Below the pieces are notes generated by a model. That model made no database searches. It was not told where the DNA came from and worked only from the letters and a program-made list of their open reading frames with translations. This document shows positions 7,763 to 16,876 of a stretch of 64,000 nt of DNA, one piece after another (the first letter of the stretch is position 1; every line of letters begins with the position of its first letter). Source of the DNA: CAZYSK01 sp964649415 (lineage in GTDB: Bacteria; Chloroflexota; Anaerolineae; B4-G1). Where the stretch lies: the NCBI GenBank assembly GCA_964649415.1, contig CAZYSK010000023.1, forward strand, positions 1 to 64,000, written 5' to 3'. The translations under genes were made by a program, and so were the position numbers.

Positions 7763-8230
7763 TCAGAACAACTCGCTCATTCTGTCGACGACTTCGACGA
7801 TCTGTTCCTCGCGGCGCGACTTCATCCAGTTGACGATCCCCGATCCGCAGACAGTCGCGCCTTTGGATTCGCAGGCTCTCGTCATCTGGCGGACGGCGCG
7901 GTTTCCACCCAGCCAGGGATAGGGAAAGGCCTGGGTGATTAGACAGGCGACCGTCTTGCCCTGCAACGATGCGACCTGCTTCAGATAGCTGACCATCACC
8001 GGCGACAGGGAAAAGGCCTCCACCGGGGAACCGAACACAAGCGCATCGTAGGGCTCGACGTTGGGCAGCGACTCGAAGCGGATGTCCTTTTCTCCCTGCT
8101 TGTATCCCCCGGCTACCTGTAGACGTTCGTAGGTCACCGTGTGCCCGGCCGCGGAGAGCTTCTCCCGCAGTTTCGTGGCGACGGAATGCGTGTTCCCGGT
8201 CTGAGAATAGACGATCATCGCGATATTCAC
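7763..8230 (-). CDS. Flavodoxin family protein
   Basis: A 155-residue single-domain flavodoxin-like protein. The phosphate-binding loop SQTGNTHSVA lies at residues 9-18 after the first beta strand (MNIAMIVY), and the second FMN loop region contains FGSPVEAFSLSP. It would bind FMN and act as a cytosolic low-potential electron carrier or a flavodoxin-like reductase; the redox partner is unknown. Translation begins at a GTG with AGGAGGAAC just upstream. It is followed, in the same orientation, by no obvious partner, and preceded by the MBL-fold gene with 73 bp between them, so the two may be co-transcribed. Confidence 0.8.
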   Translation of the reverse strand: MNIAMIVYSQTGNTHSVATKLREKLSAAGHTVTYERLQVAGGYKQGEKDIRFESLPNVEPYDALVFGSPVEAFSLSPVMVSYLKQVASLQGKTVACLITQAFPYPWLGGNRAVRQMTRACESKGATVCGSGIVNWMKSRREEQIVEVVDRMSELF

Positions 8231-8303
8231 TTTGTTCCTCCTCGTTTGAGCCTGGTGTAGATTTGGGGGTTACCCATCACGGTATCCAGCAATCGGTCTC
8301 CGT

Positions 8304-8975
8304 TTAGAGCTCCTCCATCGAAAAGGGCCGGCCATGCCCGGGGTAGACGGTGTTGACGCCCAGGCTTCGCAGTCTTGCGACACTGGCATTCGCCGCCGCC
8401 AGGTCGTCTATGATGGAATTCAGGGCCGGTTTGCCCGTGCTGTTGAGCAGGTCGCCGCAGAACAGGTCGCCGCCGGCGGTCAGGATGCCCACCGAACCCG
8501 GCGAATGCCCCGGAATATGAAGGACTTGCGCGTCCAGTCCATACTCAGAGAGGTTGCGTCCATCCTCGATGAACACATCGGGCTGAAACCTCTCCGATTC
8601 GCCAAAGCCAAAGAGGGCGGGGAGCATGGGGTTCATCACCCTAATGAAGATACTGGCTTTCTGTCTGTTGCAGAACATGTCTCCGAGTTCGACCATTCCG
8701 GAATCGTCACGGTGCATGGCTACTTTCGTGCCAAACCTCTCGCGGAGGTAGGCCGCGTTGCCGGCGTGGTCGAAATCCCCATGGGTCAAGACGACCAGGT
8801 CGAGACGGCCAGGCGTGCAGCCCGCGCTTTCAAGTTCTTCCACAAGCTCAGCGCGCCTGTTGGAGCATCCCGTGTCGATCAGGACGTAGCCGGCGCCGGT
8901 TGCTACGAGGTAGCAATTCATGCTACCCAGTCTGTAGGGCAGCGACAGGCTGATGGTTTTGATCTCTTGTGGCAT
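8304..8975 (-). CDS. MBL-fold metallo-hydrolase
   Basis: A 223-residue metallo-beta-lactamase fold protein. The metal site motif THGDFDH lies at about 64-70, with further ligands in HIPGHSPGSV (about 153-162), a GDLL aspartate (about 174) and YPGHG (about 211-215). These residues bind two metal ions and typically hydrolyse thioesters or lactones such as glyoxalase II substrates. No specific substrate is indicated. RBS GGGAGGAAC precedes the ATG. It lies upstream of and close to the flavodoxin gene, a pairing reminiscent of flavodiiron proteins split into two polypeptides, but nothing proves interaction. Confidence 0.8.
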   Translation of the reverse strand: MPQEIKTISLSLPYRLGSMNCYLVATGAGYVLIDTGCSNRRAELVEELESAGCTPGRLDLVVLTHGDFDHAGNAAYLRERFGTKVAMHRDDSGMVELGDMFCNRQKASIFIRVMNPMLPALFGFGESERFQPDVFIEDGRNLSEYGLDAQVLHIPGHSPGSVGILTAGGDLFCGDLLNSTGKPALNSIIDDLAAANASVARLRSLGVNTVYPGHGRPFSMEEL

Positions 8976-9108
8976 GTTCCTCCCTTATGGTGTCTCGGGA
9001 TGGTGCCAGTCACCCACTGCAGTCCAATGCGGGACGGTTGCCCGCAAAGCTGTGCCTACAACACTCATAGAACGAGTGTTTGGCGCGCTTTATTCGGTTA
9101 GGGGCAGA

Positions 9109-9285
9109 GCAAATCAGCAAATGACAAATGAGCAAATGACAAACGAACAGGCGTCGGGAGGGGACAGGGAAGGGAGGACGTGAAGCGTCAAACGGCAGGC
9201 GTCAGGCGTCAAACGGCAAGCGTCAGGCGTCAAACGGCAAGGCGGGAAACGTCGAACGTAAAACGTCATACGTCGGACGTCCGAT
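9109..9285. repeat. Two adjacent heptamer tandem repeat arrays
   Basis: At 9109-9150 units like GCAAATG and ACAAATG repeat with a 7-nt period. At 9186-9285 units like TCAAACG, GCAGGCG, TCAGGCG and TCATACG repeat with the same period about fourteen times. The 433-bp intergenic stretch 8976-9408 holds no gene I can support. The pattern resembles the short tandemly repeated heptamers known from cyanobacteria. Confidence 0.75.
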
Positions 9286-9408
9286 GGACAGGGTTTGGAA
9301 CGGTGTCGCAACGTAGCACGCAACACGCATCACGTCTTGTGGACCGCATCGCTCAATGCGAACTTGCACTGGGGTGGTCCGCCATGTAGCACGCATCCAC
9401 GCCGCGTG

Positions 9409-11907
9409 TCACGCAGCGACTGGCTCGGGATCGGGCTCTTCTTCCCGGGGCTCCTCGGCCTTTTCCACCCGGCGAAGCACGATCTCGCCGTCTTCAGCGT
9501 CCGCCAACACGGTGTCCCCGGCCTCGAATCGGCCCGCCAGAATGGCATCGGAGAGCCTATCCTCGACGAGGCGCTGGATCACGCGCCGCAACGGCCGCGC
9601 GCCGTACTCCTCGCTGTATCCCTCCTCAGCCAAGAGCGCCTTGGTTGCTTCCGTCGCGTCCAGATCGATCTCGTATTCGGCCAGACGCGTGCACACCTTG
9701 TCCAGTTCCAGATTCACGATCTGGGCGATTTCCTCCCGGGTGAGCGCATGGAAGACGATGACGCTGTCCACCCGGTTGATGAACTCGGGCCGGAAGGCGC
9801 GCTTCAGTTCCTCCATCAGTTTCTTGCGCATCTCCTGGTAACCGCGCTCGGCGTCGTTGGCCTCATCGCGGGGCACAGCAAAGCCCAGGCCGCTCTGGCG
9901 CTTGATCATCTCCGCGCCGATGTTCGAGGTCATGACGATAATCGCGTTGCGGAAGTCCACCTTGCGCCCCTTGGCATCGGAGAGATTGCCCTCTTCCATG
10001 ATCTGAAGCAGCATGTTGAAGGCCTCCGGGTGAGCCTTCTCAATCTCGTCGAAGACGACGATGGAGAAAGGACGGCGACGGATCGCCTCGGTCAGTTGCC
10101 CCGCATCCTCGTATCCCACGTATCCTGGCGGGGCGCCCACCAGCCGTGCCACCGTGTGGCGCTCCATGAACTCGGACATGTCCAGTTGCACGAGCGCATC
10201 CTCGCTCCCGAACATGAACTCGGCCAGCGCTTTGGCCAGCTCGGTCTTGCCCACACCGGTGGGGCCGAGGAAGATGAAGGAGCCAATGGGCCTCCGGGGA
10301 TCCTTCAACCCAGCCCGAGCCCGGCGTACCGCCTTGGCAACCGCCGAGACGGCCTCCTCCTGGCCCACGATGCGCCGATGGATCTCGTCCTCCATTTGGA
10401 GCAAGCGCGCCGTCTCATCGCTCCGCAACTGGGTCAGCGGGATGCCCGTCCACATAGAGACCATCTCCGCGATGTCTTCGGGACGGACGACGAGGTCGCT
10501 TGTGGATGGATCGGCATCGCGACTGGCCCGCGCGGTCTCCAACTGCTCTTCAAGCTTGACCTCTTCGTCGCGCAGCGCGGTGGCATCCTCGTAGCGGCGA
10601 TCCTTGACGGCCTCCTTCTTGGCCCGCTGAGTCACTTTCAGCCTGGCGAACAACTCGCGCAGGTTGGTAGCGCGGGGGGCCTTGTACATACGTACGCGTG
10701 AGGCGCACTCATCCATCACGTCAATCGCCTTGTCCGGCAGGAAGCGATCGGAGATGTAGCGGGCCGAGAGGCGCACCGCGGCATCCAACGCCTCGTCGCT
10801 GATGCGCAGGTTATGATGCTGTTCGTAGGCCGAACGAATGCCGTGTAGGATTTCGATGGTCTCCTCGACCGACGGCTCCTCCACCATGATCGGCTGAAAG
10901 CGCCGTTCCAGGGCCGCGTCCGATTCGATGTGCTTGCGGTACTCCTCCAACGTTGTCGCACCGATACACTGCAACTCACCCCGGGAAAGGGCCGGCTTGA
11001 GAATGTTGGCTGCGTCCACCGCAGAGCCAGCTGATCCGGCACCGACGAGCATATGCACCTCGTCTATAAACAGGATGCTGTTGCTGTTCTTGAGCTCAGC
11101 GATCACTTTCTTGAGGCGTTCCTCGAACTGTCCCCGGTACATCGTTCCGGCGACGAGGGAGCCGACGTCCAGTTGGAGCACGCGCTTGTCGAGCAGCGGC
11201 TCGGGCGTCTCGCCGGCGATGATGCGCTGGGCCAGGCCCTCGACGATGGCCGTCTTGCCCACACCCGGTTCGCCGATGAGGGCCGGGTTGTTCTTCGTCC
11301 GGCGGGCCAGGATCTGAATCACGCGCTCAATCTCCTGCTGGCGGCCAATCACGGGATCGAGCTTGTCCTGCTCCGCCAGCGCGGTCAGATCAGTGGCCAA
11401 CTGATCCGTCAACGGGGTCTTGCCCGCCTTGCGCTTCCGCTTCCCGGCCACGACCGGCTGCTGCTGCAACACGCGATCGGTGAAGCGGACGACCTGGTCC
11501 CCCGTGACACCCAGGCGACCAAGCACCTCCAGGGCCGTGCCGTCGCCCTGACGCACGAGTCCCAGCAGGATATGCTCCGTATCTATGCGGGAATCCCCCC
11601 GATCTCGGGCTTCGAATCCTGCCAACTCCAGCACCCGCTTGGTACGGGGAGTAAGATTGAGATCTGCGTCAAACAACGGCGACCGCCGACGCTGCGTACT
11701 GAGTCGCTCGACCCAATGCTGGACGTCGCCCGATTGCAGTCCCAGTTCGCGCAGCACGCGGCTGGCGAGGCCCTCCTTTTCGCGCAGGAGGCCCAGCAGA
11801 AGGTGCTCGGTGCCAATCTGCGCATGGTGCATGCGCTCGGCCTCTTGCTGGGCCAATTTGAGCGCCCGCCGAGCCGTGTCTGTAAAATACCGCATCAGTT
11901 TATCCAT
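9409..11907 (-). CDS. clpC: ATP-dependent Clp protease ATP-binding subunit ClpC
   Basis: An 832-residue AAA+ unfoldase from the ATG at 11907 (MDKLMRYFTDTARRALKLAQ). It has two Clp_N repeats (about 5-145), the first ATPase domain with Walker A GEPGVGKT at 212-219, a UVR-like coiled segment (about 415-450), the second ATPase with GPTGVGKTEL near 555, and the D2-small domain. The C-terminal tail is acidic. It delivers proteins to ClpP for degradation. The frame upstream of 11907 lacks Clp_N similarity, so the inner start was chosen. It lies 70 bp downstream of the S1-domain gene and may be co-transcribed with it. Confidence 0.93.
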   Translation of the reverse strand: MDKLMRYFTDTARRALKLAQQEAERMHHAQIGTEHLLLGLLREKEGLASRVLRELGLQSGDVQHWVERLSTQRRRSPLFDADLNLTPRTKRVLELAGFEARDRGDSRIDTEHILLGLVRQGDGTALEVLGRLGVTGDQVVRFTDRVLQQQPVVAGKRKRKAGKTPLTDQLATDLTALAEQDKLDPVIGRQQEIERVIQILARRTKNNPALIGEPGVGKTAIVEGLAQRIIAGETPEPLLDKRVLQLDVGSLVAGTMYRGQFEERLKKVIAELKNSNSILFIDEVHMLVGAGSAGSAVDAANILKPALSRGELQCIGATTLEEYRKHIESDAALERRFQPIMVEEPSVEETIEILHGIRSAYEQHHNLRISDEALDAAVRLSARYISDRFLPDKAIDVMDECASRVRMYKAPRATNLRELFARLKVTQRAKKEAVKDRRYEDATALRDEEVKLEEQLETARASRDADPSTSDLVVRPEDIAEMVSMWTGIPLTQLRSDETARLLQMEDEIHRRIVGQEEAVSAVAKAVRRARAGLKDPRRPIGSFIFLGPTGVGKTELAKALAEFMFGSEDALVQLDMSEFMERHTVARLVGAPPGYVGYEDAGQLTEAIRRRPFSIVVFDEIEKAHPEAFNMLLQIMEEGNLSDAKGRKVDFRNAIIVMTSNIGAEMIKRQSGLGFAVPRDEANDAERGYQEMRKKLMEELKRAFRPEFINRVDSVIVFHALTREEIAQIVNLELDKVCTRLAEYEIDLDATEATKALLAEEGYSEEYGARPLRRVIQRLVEDRLSDAILAGRFEAGDTVLADAEDGEIVLRRVEKAEEPREEEPDPEPVAA

Positions 11908-11977
11908 AATCCTAGCACTCAGCCGGTCTACACCACTCGCGGGAGCGATCAGACCTGCATATATCCCATCCCCCGCC

Positions 11978-13267
11978 CTACAACACCTCCCTACCTTTCG
12001 CCGACGACTCACCCAGGCCTGAGGCATCAGAAAACGCAATCGAGAGGGAACTCTCGGATTCCGGCTGTTGGGCAGCCAATGCCGCCTCCCAATCCTGCGC
12101 CATGTATTCCTCTGCGGAAGCTTGTTTGAGGCTTAGCGCGAGACGATGACGTGCCCCATCCACGCCGATCACACGCAGCACAACGACCTCTCCAGAACTG
12201 ACGATGTCGCTGGGGTGGGCCACAGGACCGTCGTCTAGCTCTGACACGTGAACCAGGCCTTCGATGGCCTCGTCACCCACAATGCTGGCAAACGCTCCCC
12301 ACTTGGTGAGGCGTGTGATGGTTGCCTCGACCAACTGCCCCTCGTGGTACCGCTCTTCAACGGAGGACCAGGGATCGGCCTGCAGGCGCTTGAAGCTCAG
12401 CGCGATCCGCTCGCGCTCTCGATCCACTCCCAGTACGTAGACTTCGACCTCCTGGCCGACCTCAACGACCTCCCGGGGGTGTGAGACCCGTCTCCAGGAG
12501 AGTTCCGACAAGTGCACCAGTCCATCTATCCCACCCAGGTCCACGAACGCCCCGAAATCCACCAGATTGATGACCCGGCCCCGGCGCACGTCTCCCTCAG
12601 TCAATTCGTTCAACAGCGTGGCGCGCTGTCTCTTCTGCCAGTCTCGCATGGCGGCCCGCTCGGAGAGGATCAGACGATTGCGCCTCTGGTCAACCTCAAT
12701 GACCTTGAGGCGCAGAGTTTCACCGACCACGTCCGCCCACCGCTCCTCACCGCCCGTGCCGGACGCCGAGCGGCTCGCAGTGTGCGTGGAAGTCAACTGT
12801 GAACCGGGCACGAAACCGCGTACTCTGCCCACTTGCACAATCACGCCCCCTCGATTACAGCCCGTCACCTGTCTCTCAATGATTTCCTGACTCTCGAGCA
12901 GTCGCCGCGCCTCTTCCCAATCGCGCGCGGTCTGGGCACGGGATAGAGACAGGATGATATTCCCGTTGGCATCCTCCGCGTTGAGGATGTAGACAAATAC
13001 CTCGTCACCCGCGTGGATGGCATCGCGCTCCTCGCGCGACAGCCGCTCTAGATCACGTTCCGGGACGATGCCCTCGCACTTCGCCCCGACGTCCACGATG
13101 ATCTCGTTGGAACCGCTACGGACCACGGTTCCACGGACCACCTGTCCCCGCTCGACACAATAGCTGGAGAGGTAATGCTCCAACATCTCCGCCATTGAAT
13201 TGCTCCCTTGCTCCATAGAAGAGCCCAGCGTCTCTCCCTCGGCAGACATGATCCGTTCAGCAGGCAT
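11978..13267 (-). CDS. S1 RNA-binding domain protein, ribosomal protein S1-like
   Basis: A 429-residue protein with four S1 domains, recognisable by VRGTVVRSGSNEIIVDVG, ERQVTGCNRGGVIVQVG, VRRGRVINLVDFGAFVDLGG and VEATITRLTKWGAFASIVG, at roughly 35-100, 115-195, 205-275 and 290-365 of the protein. S1-like proteins bind mRNA and assist translation initiation on the 30S subunit. The ATG at 13267 is preceded by AGGAGGGTGAAG, which decides the start over longer frames. A near-consensus promoter lies at 13298-13326. Four-domain S1 proteins are usual in this kind of bacterium, whereas the proteobacterial form has six. Confidence 0.85.
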   Translation of the reverse strand: MPAERIMSAEGETLGSSMEQGSNSMAEMLEHYLSSYCVERGQVVRGTVVRSGSNEIIVDVGAKCEGIVPERDLERLSREERDAIHAGDEVFVYILNAEDANGNIILSLSRAQTARDWEEARRLLESQEIIERQVTGCNRGGVIVQVGRVRGFVPGSQLTSTHTASRSASGTGGEERWADVVGETLRLKVIEVDQRRNRLILSERAAMRDWQKRQRATLLNELTEGDVRRGRVINLVDFGAFVDLGGIDGLVHLSELSWRRVSHPREVVEVGQEVEVYVLGVDRERERIALSFKRLQADPWSSVEERYHEGQLVEATITRLTKWGAFASIVGDEAIEGLVHVSELDDGPVAHPSDIVSSGEVVVLRVIGVDGARHRLALSLKQASAEEYMAQDWEAALAAQQPESESSLSIAFSDASGLGESSAKGREVL

Positions 13268-13297
13268 CTCTTCACCCTCCTGGCGCGGTGTAGTACC

Positions 13298-13326
13298 ATT
13301 ATAGAGTGTTTGGCGATAAACCGCAA
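13298..13326 (-). promoter_or_regulatory. Sigma-70-type promoter for the S1-domain gene
   Basis: On the minus strand TTGCGG (13326-13321), a 17-nt spacer and TATAAT (13303-13298) lie about 30 bp upstream of the start codon at 13267. It is back to back with the xpt promoter. Confidence 0.7.
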
Positions 13327-13365
13327 GCGCACCCCAGGTTGAAGACAACCACGCTGGAGATGGAC

Positions 13366-13394
13366 TTGTCAGCCATGGCTGCATCGTGTAGAAT
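13366..13394 (+). promoter_or_regulatory. Sigma-70-type promoter for xpt-guaA
   Basis: TTGTCA (13366-13371), a 17-nt spacer and TAGAAT (13389-13394) precede the xpt start at 13429. No purine riboswitch core is visible between the promoter and the gene, so control by guanine or xanthine through RNA is not indicated. Confidence 0.6.
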
Positions 13395-13428
13395 GGCGGA
13401 AACCTGCCGATGGAGGCTGCGGACCACA

Positions 13429-14001
13429 ATGGAGACACTCAAAAAGCGTATCCTGGCTGAAGGCAAGAATCTGGGCCGAGGCATCCTCAAGGTGGATAGC
13501 TTCATCAACCACCAGATAGACACGCATCTGATGTTCGAAGCCGGGCGGGAGTTGGCCCGCCAGTTCGCCGATGCTGGCGTGACCAAGGTCATGACGGCCG
13601 AGATATCCGGCATCGCTCCGGCGCTGGCCACGGCGCACGCGCTGAACGTGCCCGTCATCTACGCCCGCAAGATCCGGCCCGTCACGATGACAGGCCCGGT
13701 CTTCGTCGAGGTCGCACCCTCGCACACCAAAGGAAGCGACGTGTTCCTCATGGTCTCGGCAGAGTTTCTGAGGCCAGACGACCGCGTACTCGTGGTGGAC
13801 GACTTCCTGGCCTCTGGCGCGACGATTGAGGCCTTGGTGCGCCTGGTCGAGCACGCCAGCGCGACCCTGGTCGGCATCGGGACCGTCATCGAGAAGCGCT
13901 TCGAAGGCGGGCGCGAGAGCCTGGCCTATCTCGACGTGCCCATCGTGTCGCTCGCCGTCATCTCCGACATGGCTGACAAGCGTATCGTGCTGGAAGAGTG
14001 A
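13429..14001 (+). CDS. xpt: Xanthine phosphoribosyltransferase
   Basis: A 190-residue type I phosphoribosyltransferase. It starts METLKKRILAEGKNLGRGILK, has the HINHQ-like block SFINHQIDTHLMFEAG typical of Xpt, and the PRPP loop VLVVDDFLASGATIEAL at about 122-138. It salvages xanthine (and guanine weakly) to XMP in the cytosol. The stop codon overlaps the start codon of guaA by two bases, so the two are translationally coupled. XMP made here is the direct substrate of GuaA, which supports the assignment. Confidence 0.92.
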   Translation: METLKKRILAEGKNLGRGILKVDSFINHQIDTHLMFEAGRELARQFADAGVTKVMTAEISGIAPALATAHALNVPVIYARKIRPVTMTGPVFVEVAPSHTKGSDVFLMVSAEFLRPDDRVLVVDDFLASGATIEALVRLVEHASATLVGIGTVIEKRFEGGRESLAYLDVPIVSLAVISDMADKRIVLEE

Positions 14002-15578
14002 GTGAACCCGTGGCACAATCCACCATCGCTATCCTCGACTTTGGCTCGCAGTACACGCAACTGATCGCCCGGCGCGTGCGGGAGGCCCACGTCTACTGCG
14101 AGCTATTCCTCTGGGATGCCCCTCCCGAGAGCGTCTTGGCGTTGAAGCCGCGCGGTTTCATCCTCTCCGGCGGCCCCGCCAGCGTATACGCCGCCGGGGC
14201 ACCCCGGCTGCCCGATTACGTGCTGGCCCAAGGTGTTCCGGTACTGGGCATCTGCTATGGGATGCACGCGCTCGTCGAGCGCCTGGGCGGGCAAGTGGCG
14301 CCCGCAGGGAAGAGAGAATACGGGCCTGCCCAGGTGGACGTGATCGGCCCCGACAACCCGCTGCTAGTCGACCAATCTACCAATTTACCCCCGAGCAATT
14401 TACCATTGAACGTCTGGATGTCCCACGGCGACCGCATCGACGAACTGCCCCCCGGCTTCCACGTGCTGGCCCAGAGTGCCAACTCCCCCGTGGCGGCGAT
14501 GGGCGACCCAGGCCGCCGCCTCTACGGGCTCCAGTTCCATCCCGAGGTCGCGCACACCGTCCAGGGCGCCGAGATCCTGCGCCGCTTCGCCGTCGAGGTA
14601 TGCGGTTGCAGGCCCGACTGGACGCCGGCGACCTTCGTCGAGCAATCCGTGGCGGCCATCCGTGCCCAGGTGGGGACAGAGCGCGTGGTGTGCGGGCTCA
14701 GCGGCGGCGTGGACTCCGCCGTGACCGCCACGCTCGTACACCGCGCCGTGGAGCAGCAACTGACGTGCATATTCGTCAACACGGGCCTGCTGCGGCGCGG
14801 CGAGCCGGCCCAGGTCACGCGCACCTTCCGGGAAAGCCTTGGCATGCGGCTGGTGACGGTGGACGCGACCGACGAATTCCTCGCCGCGCTCGAAGGCGTG
14901 ACCGACCCCGAGAAGAAGCGGCGCATCATCGGCGAACGGTTCATCCGCGTGTTTGAGCGAGAGGCCAGCAAGCTGGGGGAAGCGCGTTTCCTGGCCCAGG
15001 GCACACTCTACCCCGACGTGATCGAGAGCCGCAGGCCCGAGCAGCGGGCAGCGGCGCGCATCAAGACCCACCACAACGTGGGAGGATTGCCCGACGACAT
15101 GCGCTTCGAACTGGTCGAGCCGCTGAGCTACCTCTTCAAGGACGAGACGCGAGCGGTCGGGGAGTTGCTGGGCTTGCCGGGCAAGATCGTGTGGCGGCAG
15201 CCATTCCCCGGGCCCGGGCTCGCGGTGCGCATCATCGGCGCGATTACGCGGGAGCGGCTAGAGACGCTGCGCGCTTCCGACGCCATCCTGCTGGAGGAAC
15301 TGGAAGCCAGGGACCTGCTGCGCGAGGCGACGCAGCAGGTGTTCGCCGTCCTGCTGCCGGTGCGGAGCGTGGGCGTGATGGGCGACCACCGCACATACCA
15401 GCACGTGATCGCCATCCGTGCCGTGACGACAGAGGATTTCATGACCGCCGACTGGGCCCGACTGGATCACGACCTGCTGGCTCAAATCAGCAACCGCATC
15501 GTCAACGAGGTGCCCGGCGTCAACAGGGTGGTGTACGACATCACGTCCAAACCGCCAGCGACGATCGAGTGGGAATAG
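13998..15578 (+). CDS. guaA: GMP synthase (glutamine-hydrolysing)
   Basis: A 526-residue enzyme that aminates XMP to GMP using glutamine and ATP. The class I amidotransferase domain (about 8-205) has the catalytic Cys in GICYGMH (about 86-92) and the His and Glu in LQFHPEVAHT (about 178-187). The ATP pyrophosphatase domain has the P-loop GLSGGVDSAV (about 234-243). The dimerisation domain ends VVYDITSKPPATIEWE. Start is the GTG overlapping the xpt stop. A heptamer-like insertion (14370-14406) adds about a dozen residues just before VWMSHGD in the amidotransferase domain without breaking the frame. Confidence 0.95.
   Translation: MSEPVAQSTIAILDFGSQYTQLIARRVREAHVYCELFLWDAPPESVLALKPRGFILSGGPASVYAAGAPRLPDYVLAQGVPVLGICYGMHALVERLGGQVAPAGKREYGPAQVDVIGPDNPLLVDQSTNLPPSNLPLNVWMSHGDRIDELPPGFHVLAQSANSPVAAMGDPGRRLYGLQFHPEVAHTVQGAEILRRFAVEVCGCRPDWTPATFVEQSVAAIRAQVGTERVVCGLSGGVDSAVTATLVHRAVEQQLTCIFVNTGLLRRGEPAQVTRTFRESLGMRLVTVDATDEFLAALEGVTDPEKKRRIIGERFIRVFEREASKLGEARFLAQGTLYPDVIESRRPEQRAAARIKTHHNVGGLPDDMRFELVEPLSYLFKDETRAVGELLGLPGKIVWRQPFPGPGLAVRIIGAITRERLETLRASDAILLEELEARDLLREATQQVFAVLLPVRSVGVMGDHRTYQHVIAIRAVTTEDFMTADWARLDHDLLAQISNRIVNEVPGVNRVVYDITSKPPATIEWE
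14370..14406 (+). repeat. Heptamer-like repeat within guaA
   Basis: Units of the type ACCAATCT/ACCAATT/TACC with a period of about 7 nt encode DQSTNLPPSNLPL. The same units occur in the neighbouring membrane protein gene at 15901-15932. Confidence 0.55.
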
Positions 15579-15599
15579 GGGCCTCAGGAGAACCATGCC

Positions 15600-16694
15600 A
15601 TGGATGACCGACCGTCTGCCCGACCGTCCGCGGTCGACGTCGGCCGCATCCGCGATGTCCTACCGTCTGCGGTCGGCCACATCCGCGATGTACCTTTCCG
15701 CGAGATCGGCTACGTGTTTCGCCGCGCCTGGGAGATCACGTGGCAGCACAGGGCACTGTGGTTGTTTGGCTTCCTGGCACAGATCGGGGCGGTAGCCAGA
15801 CACATCGTCGTCTTCAGTGGCAGCCGGTGGAATCAGTTCTCACATGGCCTGCTGCCGTTTAGCTTCAACGGATTGGAACAATCCGCACGCACCACCACTC
15901 GACCAATCTACCAATCCACCAATGTACCATCTGCCATCTTGATAGTAGCCCTGGTGTTCCTGTTTATTGCCGTCGGCCTCACACTGGCGTCGCTGAGCGC
16001 GCTGGGCCGGGCCAGTATGGTGGACCAGGTGCAGGCAGCGGAGTCGCGGGGGAAGGTGGTTCTGCAGGCAGGCTGGCGGGCGGGCAAGCGCCATTTGTGG
16101 CCGGTCTTCTTCATTCGCCTCCTGCTTGGGCTTCCGGTAGCCTTGGCGGTGCTGGGCGGGACGATGCCGTTCATCGGCACGTCGTTTCTGACCGCCTGGG
16201 CAAATCGCCCCGAAATCGTGATACCCGGCGTGCTCGCCGCCGCGCTGGCCTCCCTCACCTGTCTGCTGCCCAGCCTCTGCCTGGCGGTGGTGATCGCCAT
16301 CCCGCTCGGCGTGCTCCAGAGGTTGGCCGTACGGGCCTGCGTACTGGAGGGGCACGACGTGCGCGAGAGCATCGCACGCGCCTGGACGCTGCTGCGGGAG
16401 CACGTAGGGCTACTGGCTCTGCTGTGGCTGATCCTCTTGGGCGCCCGTTTCGGCTTGACGATTGTGCTCGGCCTGCCACTGGTCTTGGCGGCAGCCGCGC
16501 TGGTGACGATCACGCCGTTGACTGCCCTCATCTCACCGCTGCTGCCCATCGCGCTGACGGCGGCCATCGGGCTCGCGGTCTGGCTGGCAGGTGCGGCGGT
16601 CAACGGCGTGGTGGAAACTTTCTTCTCGACTTGCTGGACGCTGGCCTACCGGGAATTGGCCGAGTTGGGGCTGACCGGGGAGGAGCCGGCGTAG
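15600..16694 (+). CDS. Integral membrane protein with repeat-derived N-terminus
   Basis: A 364-residue protein with about six membrane helices. The core begins REIGYVFRRAWEITWQHRALWLFGFLAQIGA, a pattern shared with Chloroflexota membrane proteins related to DUF7544/glycerophosphodiester phosphodiesterase membrane domains. It has a repeated HxxLW-type helix start (EHVGLLALLWLILLGARFGL). Function is unknown. AGGAGAAC precedes several possible ATGs (15595-15604); the ATG at 15600 gives the right frame. Residues about 5-33 derive from two copies of a CCGTC(T/C)GCGGTC palindrome, and residues about 101-111 come from a heptamer array, so both may be insertions. Confidence 0.65.
   Translation: MDDRPSARPSAVDVGRIRDVLPSAVGHIRDVPFREIGYVFRRAWEITWQHRALWLFGFLAQIGAVARHIVVFSGSRWNQFSHGLLPFSFNGLEQSARTTTRPIYQSTNVPSAILIVALVFLFIAVGLTLASLSALGRASMVDQVQAAESRGKVVLQAGWRAGKRHLWPVFFIRLLLGLPVALAVLGGTMPFIGTSFLTAWANRPEIVIPGVLAAALASLTCLLPSLCLAVVIAIPLGVLQRLAVRACVLEGHDVRESIARAWTLLREHVGLLALLWLILLGARFGLTIVLGLPLVLAAAALVTITPLTALISPLLPIALTAAIGLAVWLAGAAVNGVVETFFSTCWTLAYRELAELGLTGEEPA
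15901..15932 (+). repeat. Heptamer repeat within the membrane protein gene
   Basis: ACCAATC, TACCAAT, CCACCAAT and GTACCAT follow each other with a 7-nt period and encode RPIYQSTNVPS in frame. Just upstream (15871-15885) is the GGATTGGAACAATCC palindrome that also occurs inside the 117-bp element family. Confidence 0.55.
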
Positions 16695-16830
16695 AATTCG
16701 GAGTTTTCGGAAAAACTCCGAATTCTGAGAGAGGCGCCATTCCGATAGCGCGCCTCCTGAGCACCCAGGTTTTTTCTCCAGCCCCAGCGGGTCTCACCCG
16801 TGCCAGGCACACGTCGTTTCCCATCTTCTG

Positions 16831-16859
16831 TTGCACCAGTGCGAATAACACAGTATAAT
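16831..16859 (+). promoter_or_regulatory. Sigma-70-type promoter
   Basis: TTGCAC (16831-16836), a 17-nt spacer and TATAAT (16854-16859) lie 17 bp upstream of the start codon at 16877, so the transcript would have a very short leader that includes the GGAGGAG ribosome binding site (16867-16873). Confidence 0.75.
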
Positions 16860-16876
16860 ATCGACTGGAGGAGACG

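Noticed and set aside
8334..9101. A 255-codon plus-strand open frame
   Set aside because: It runs antisense to the well-supported MBL-fold gene and shows no family features; it reflects GC-rich antisense openness.
9109..9285. Coding sequence in the heptamer arrays
   Set aside because: Open frames here arise only from the repeat; 7-nt periodicity rather than codon structure dominates.
9295..12129. Long plus-strand open frames over clpC
   Set aside because: They lie antisense to clpC, whose domains and motifs are clear, and have no recognisable features.
13268..13428. Purine riboswitch upstream of xpt
   Set aside because: No conserved purine aptamer core or loop-loop pairing is seen; only two back-to-back promoters are present.
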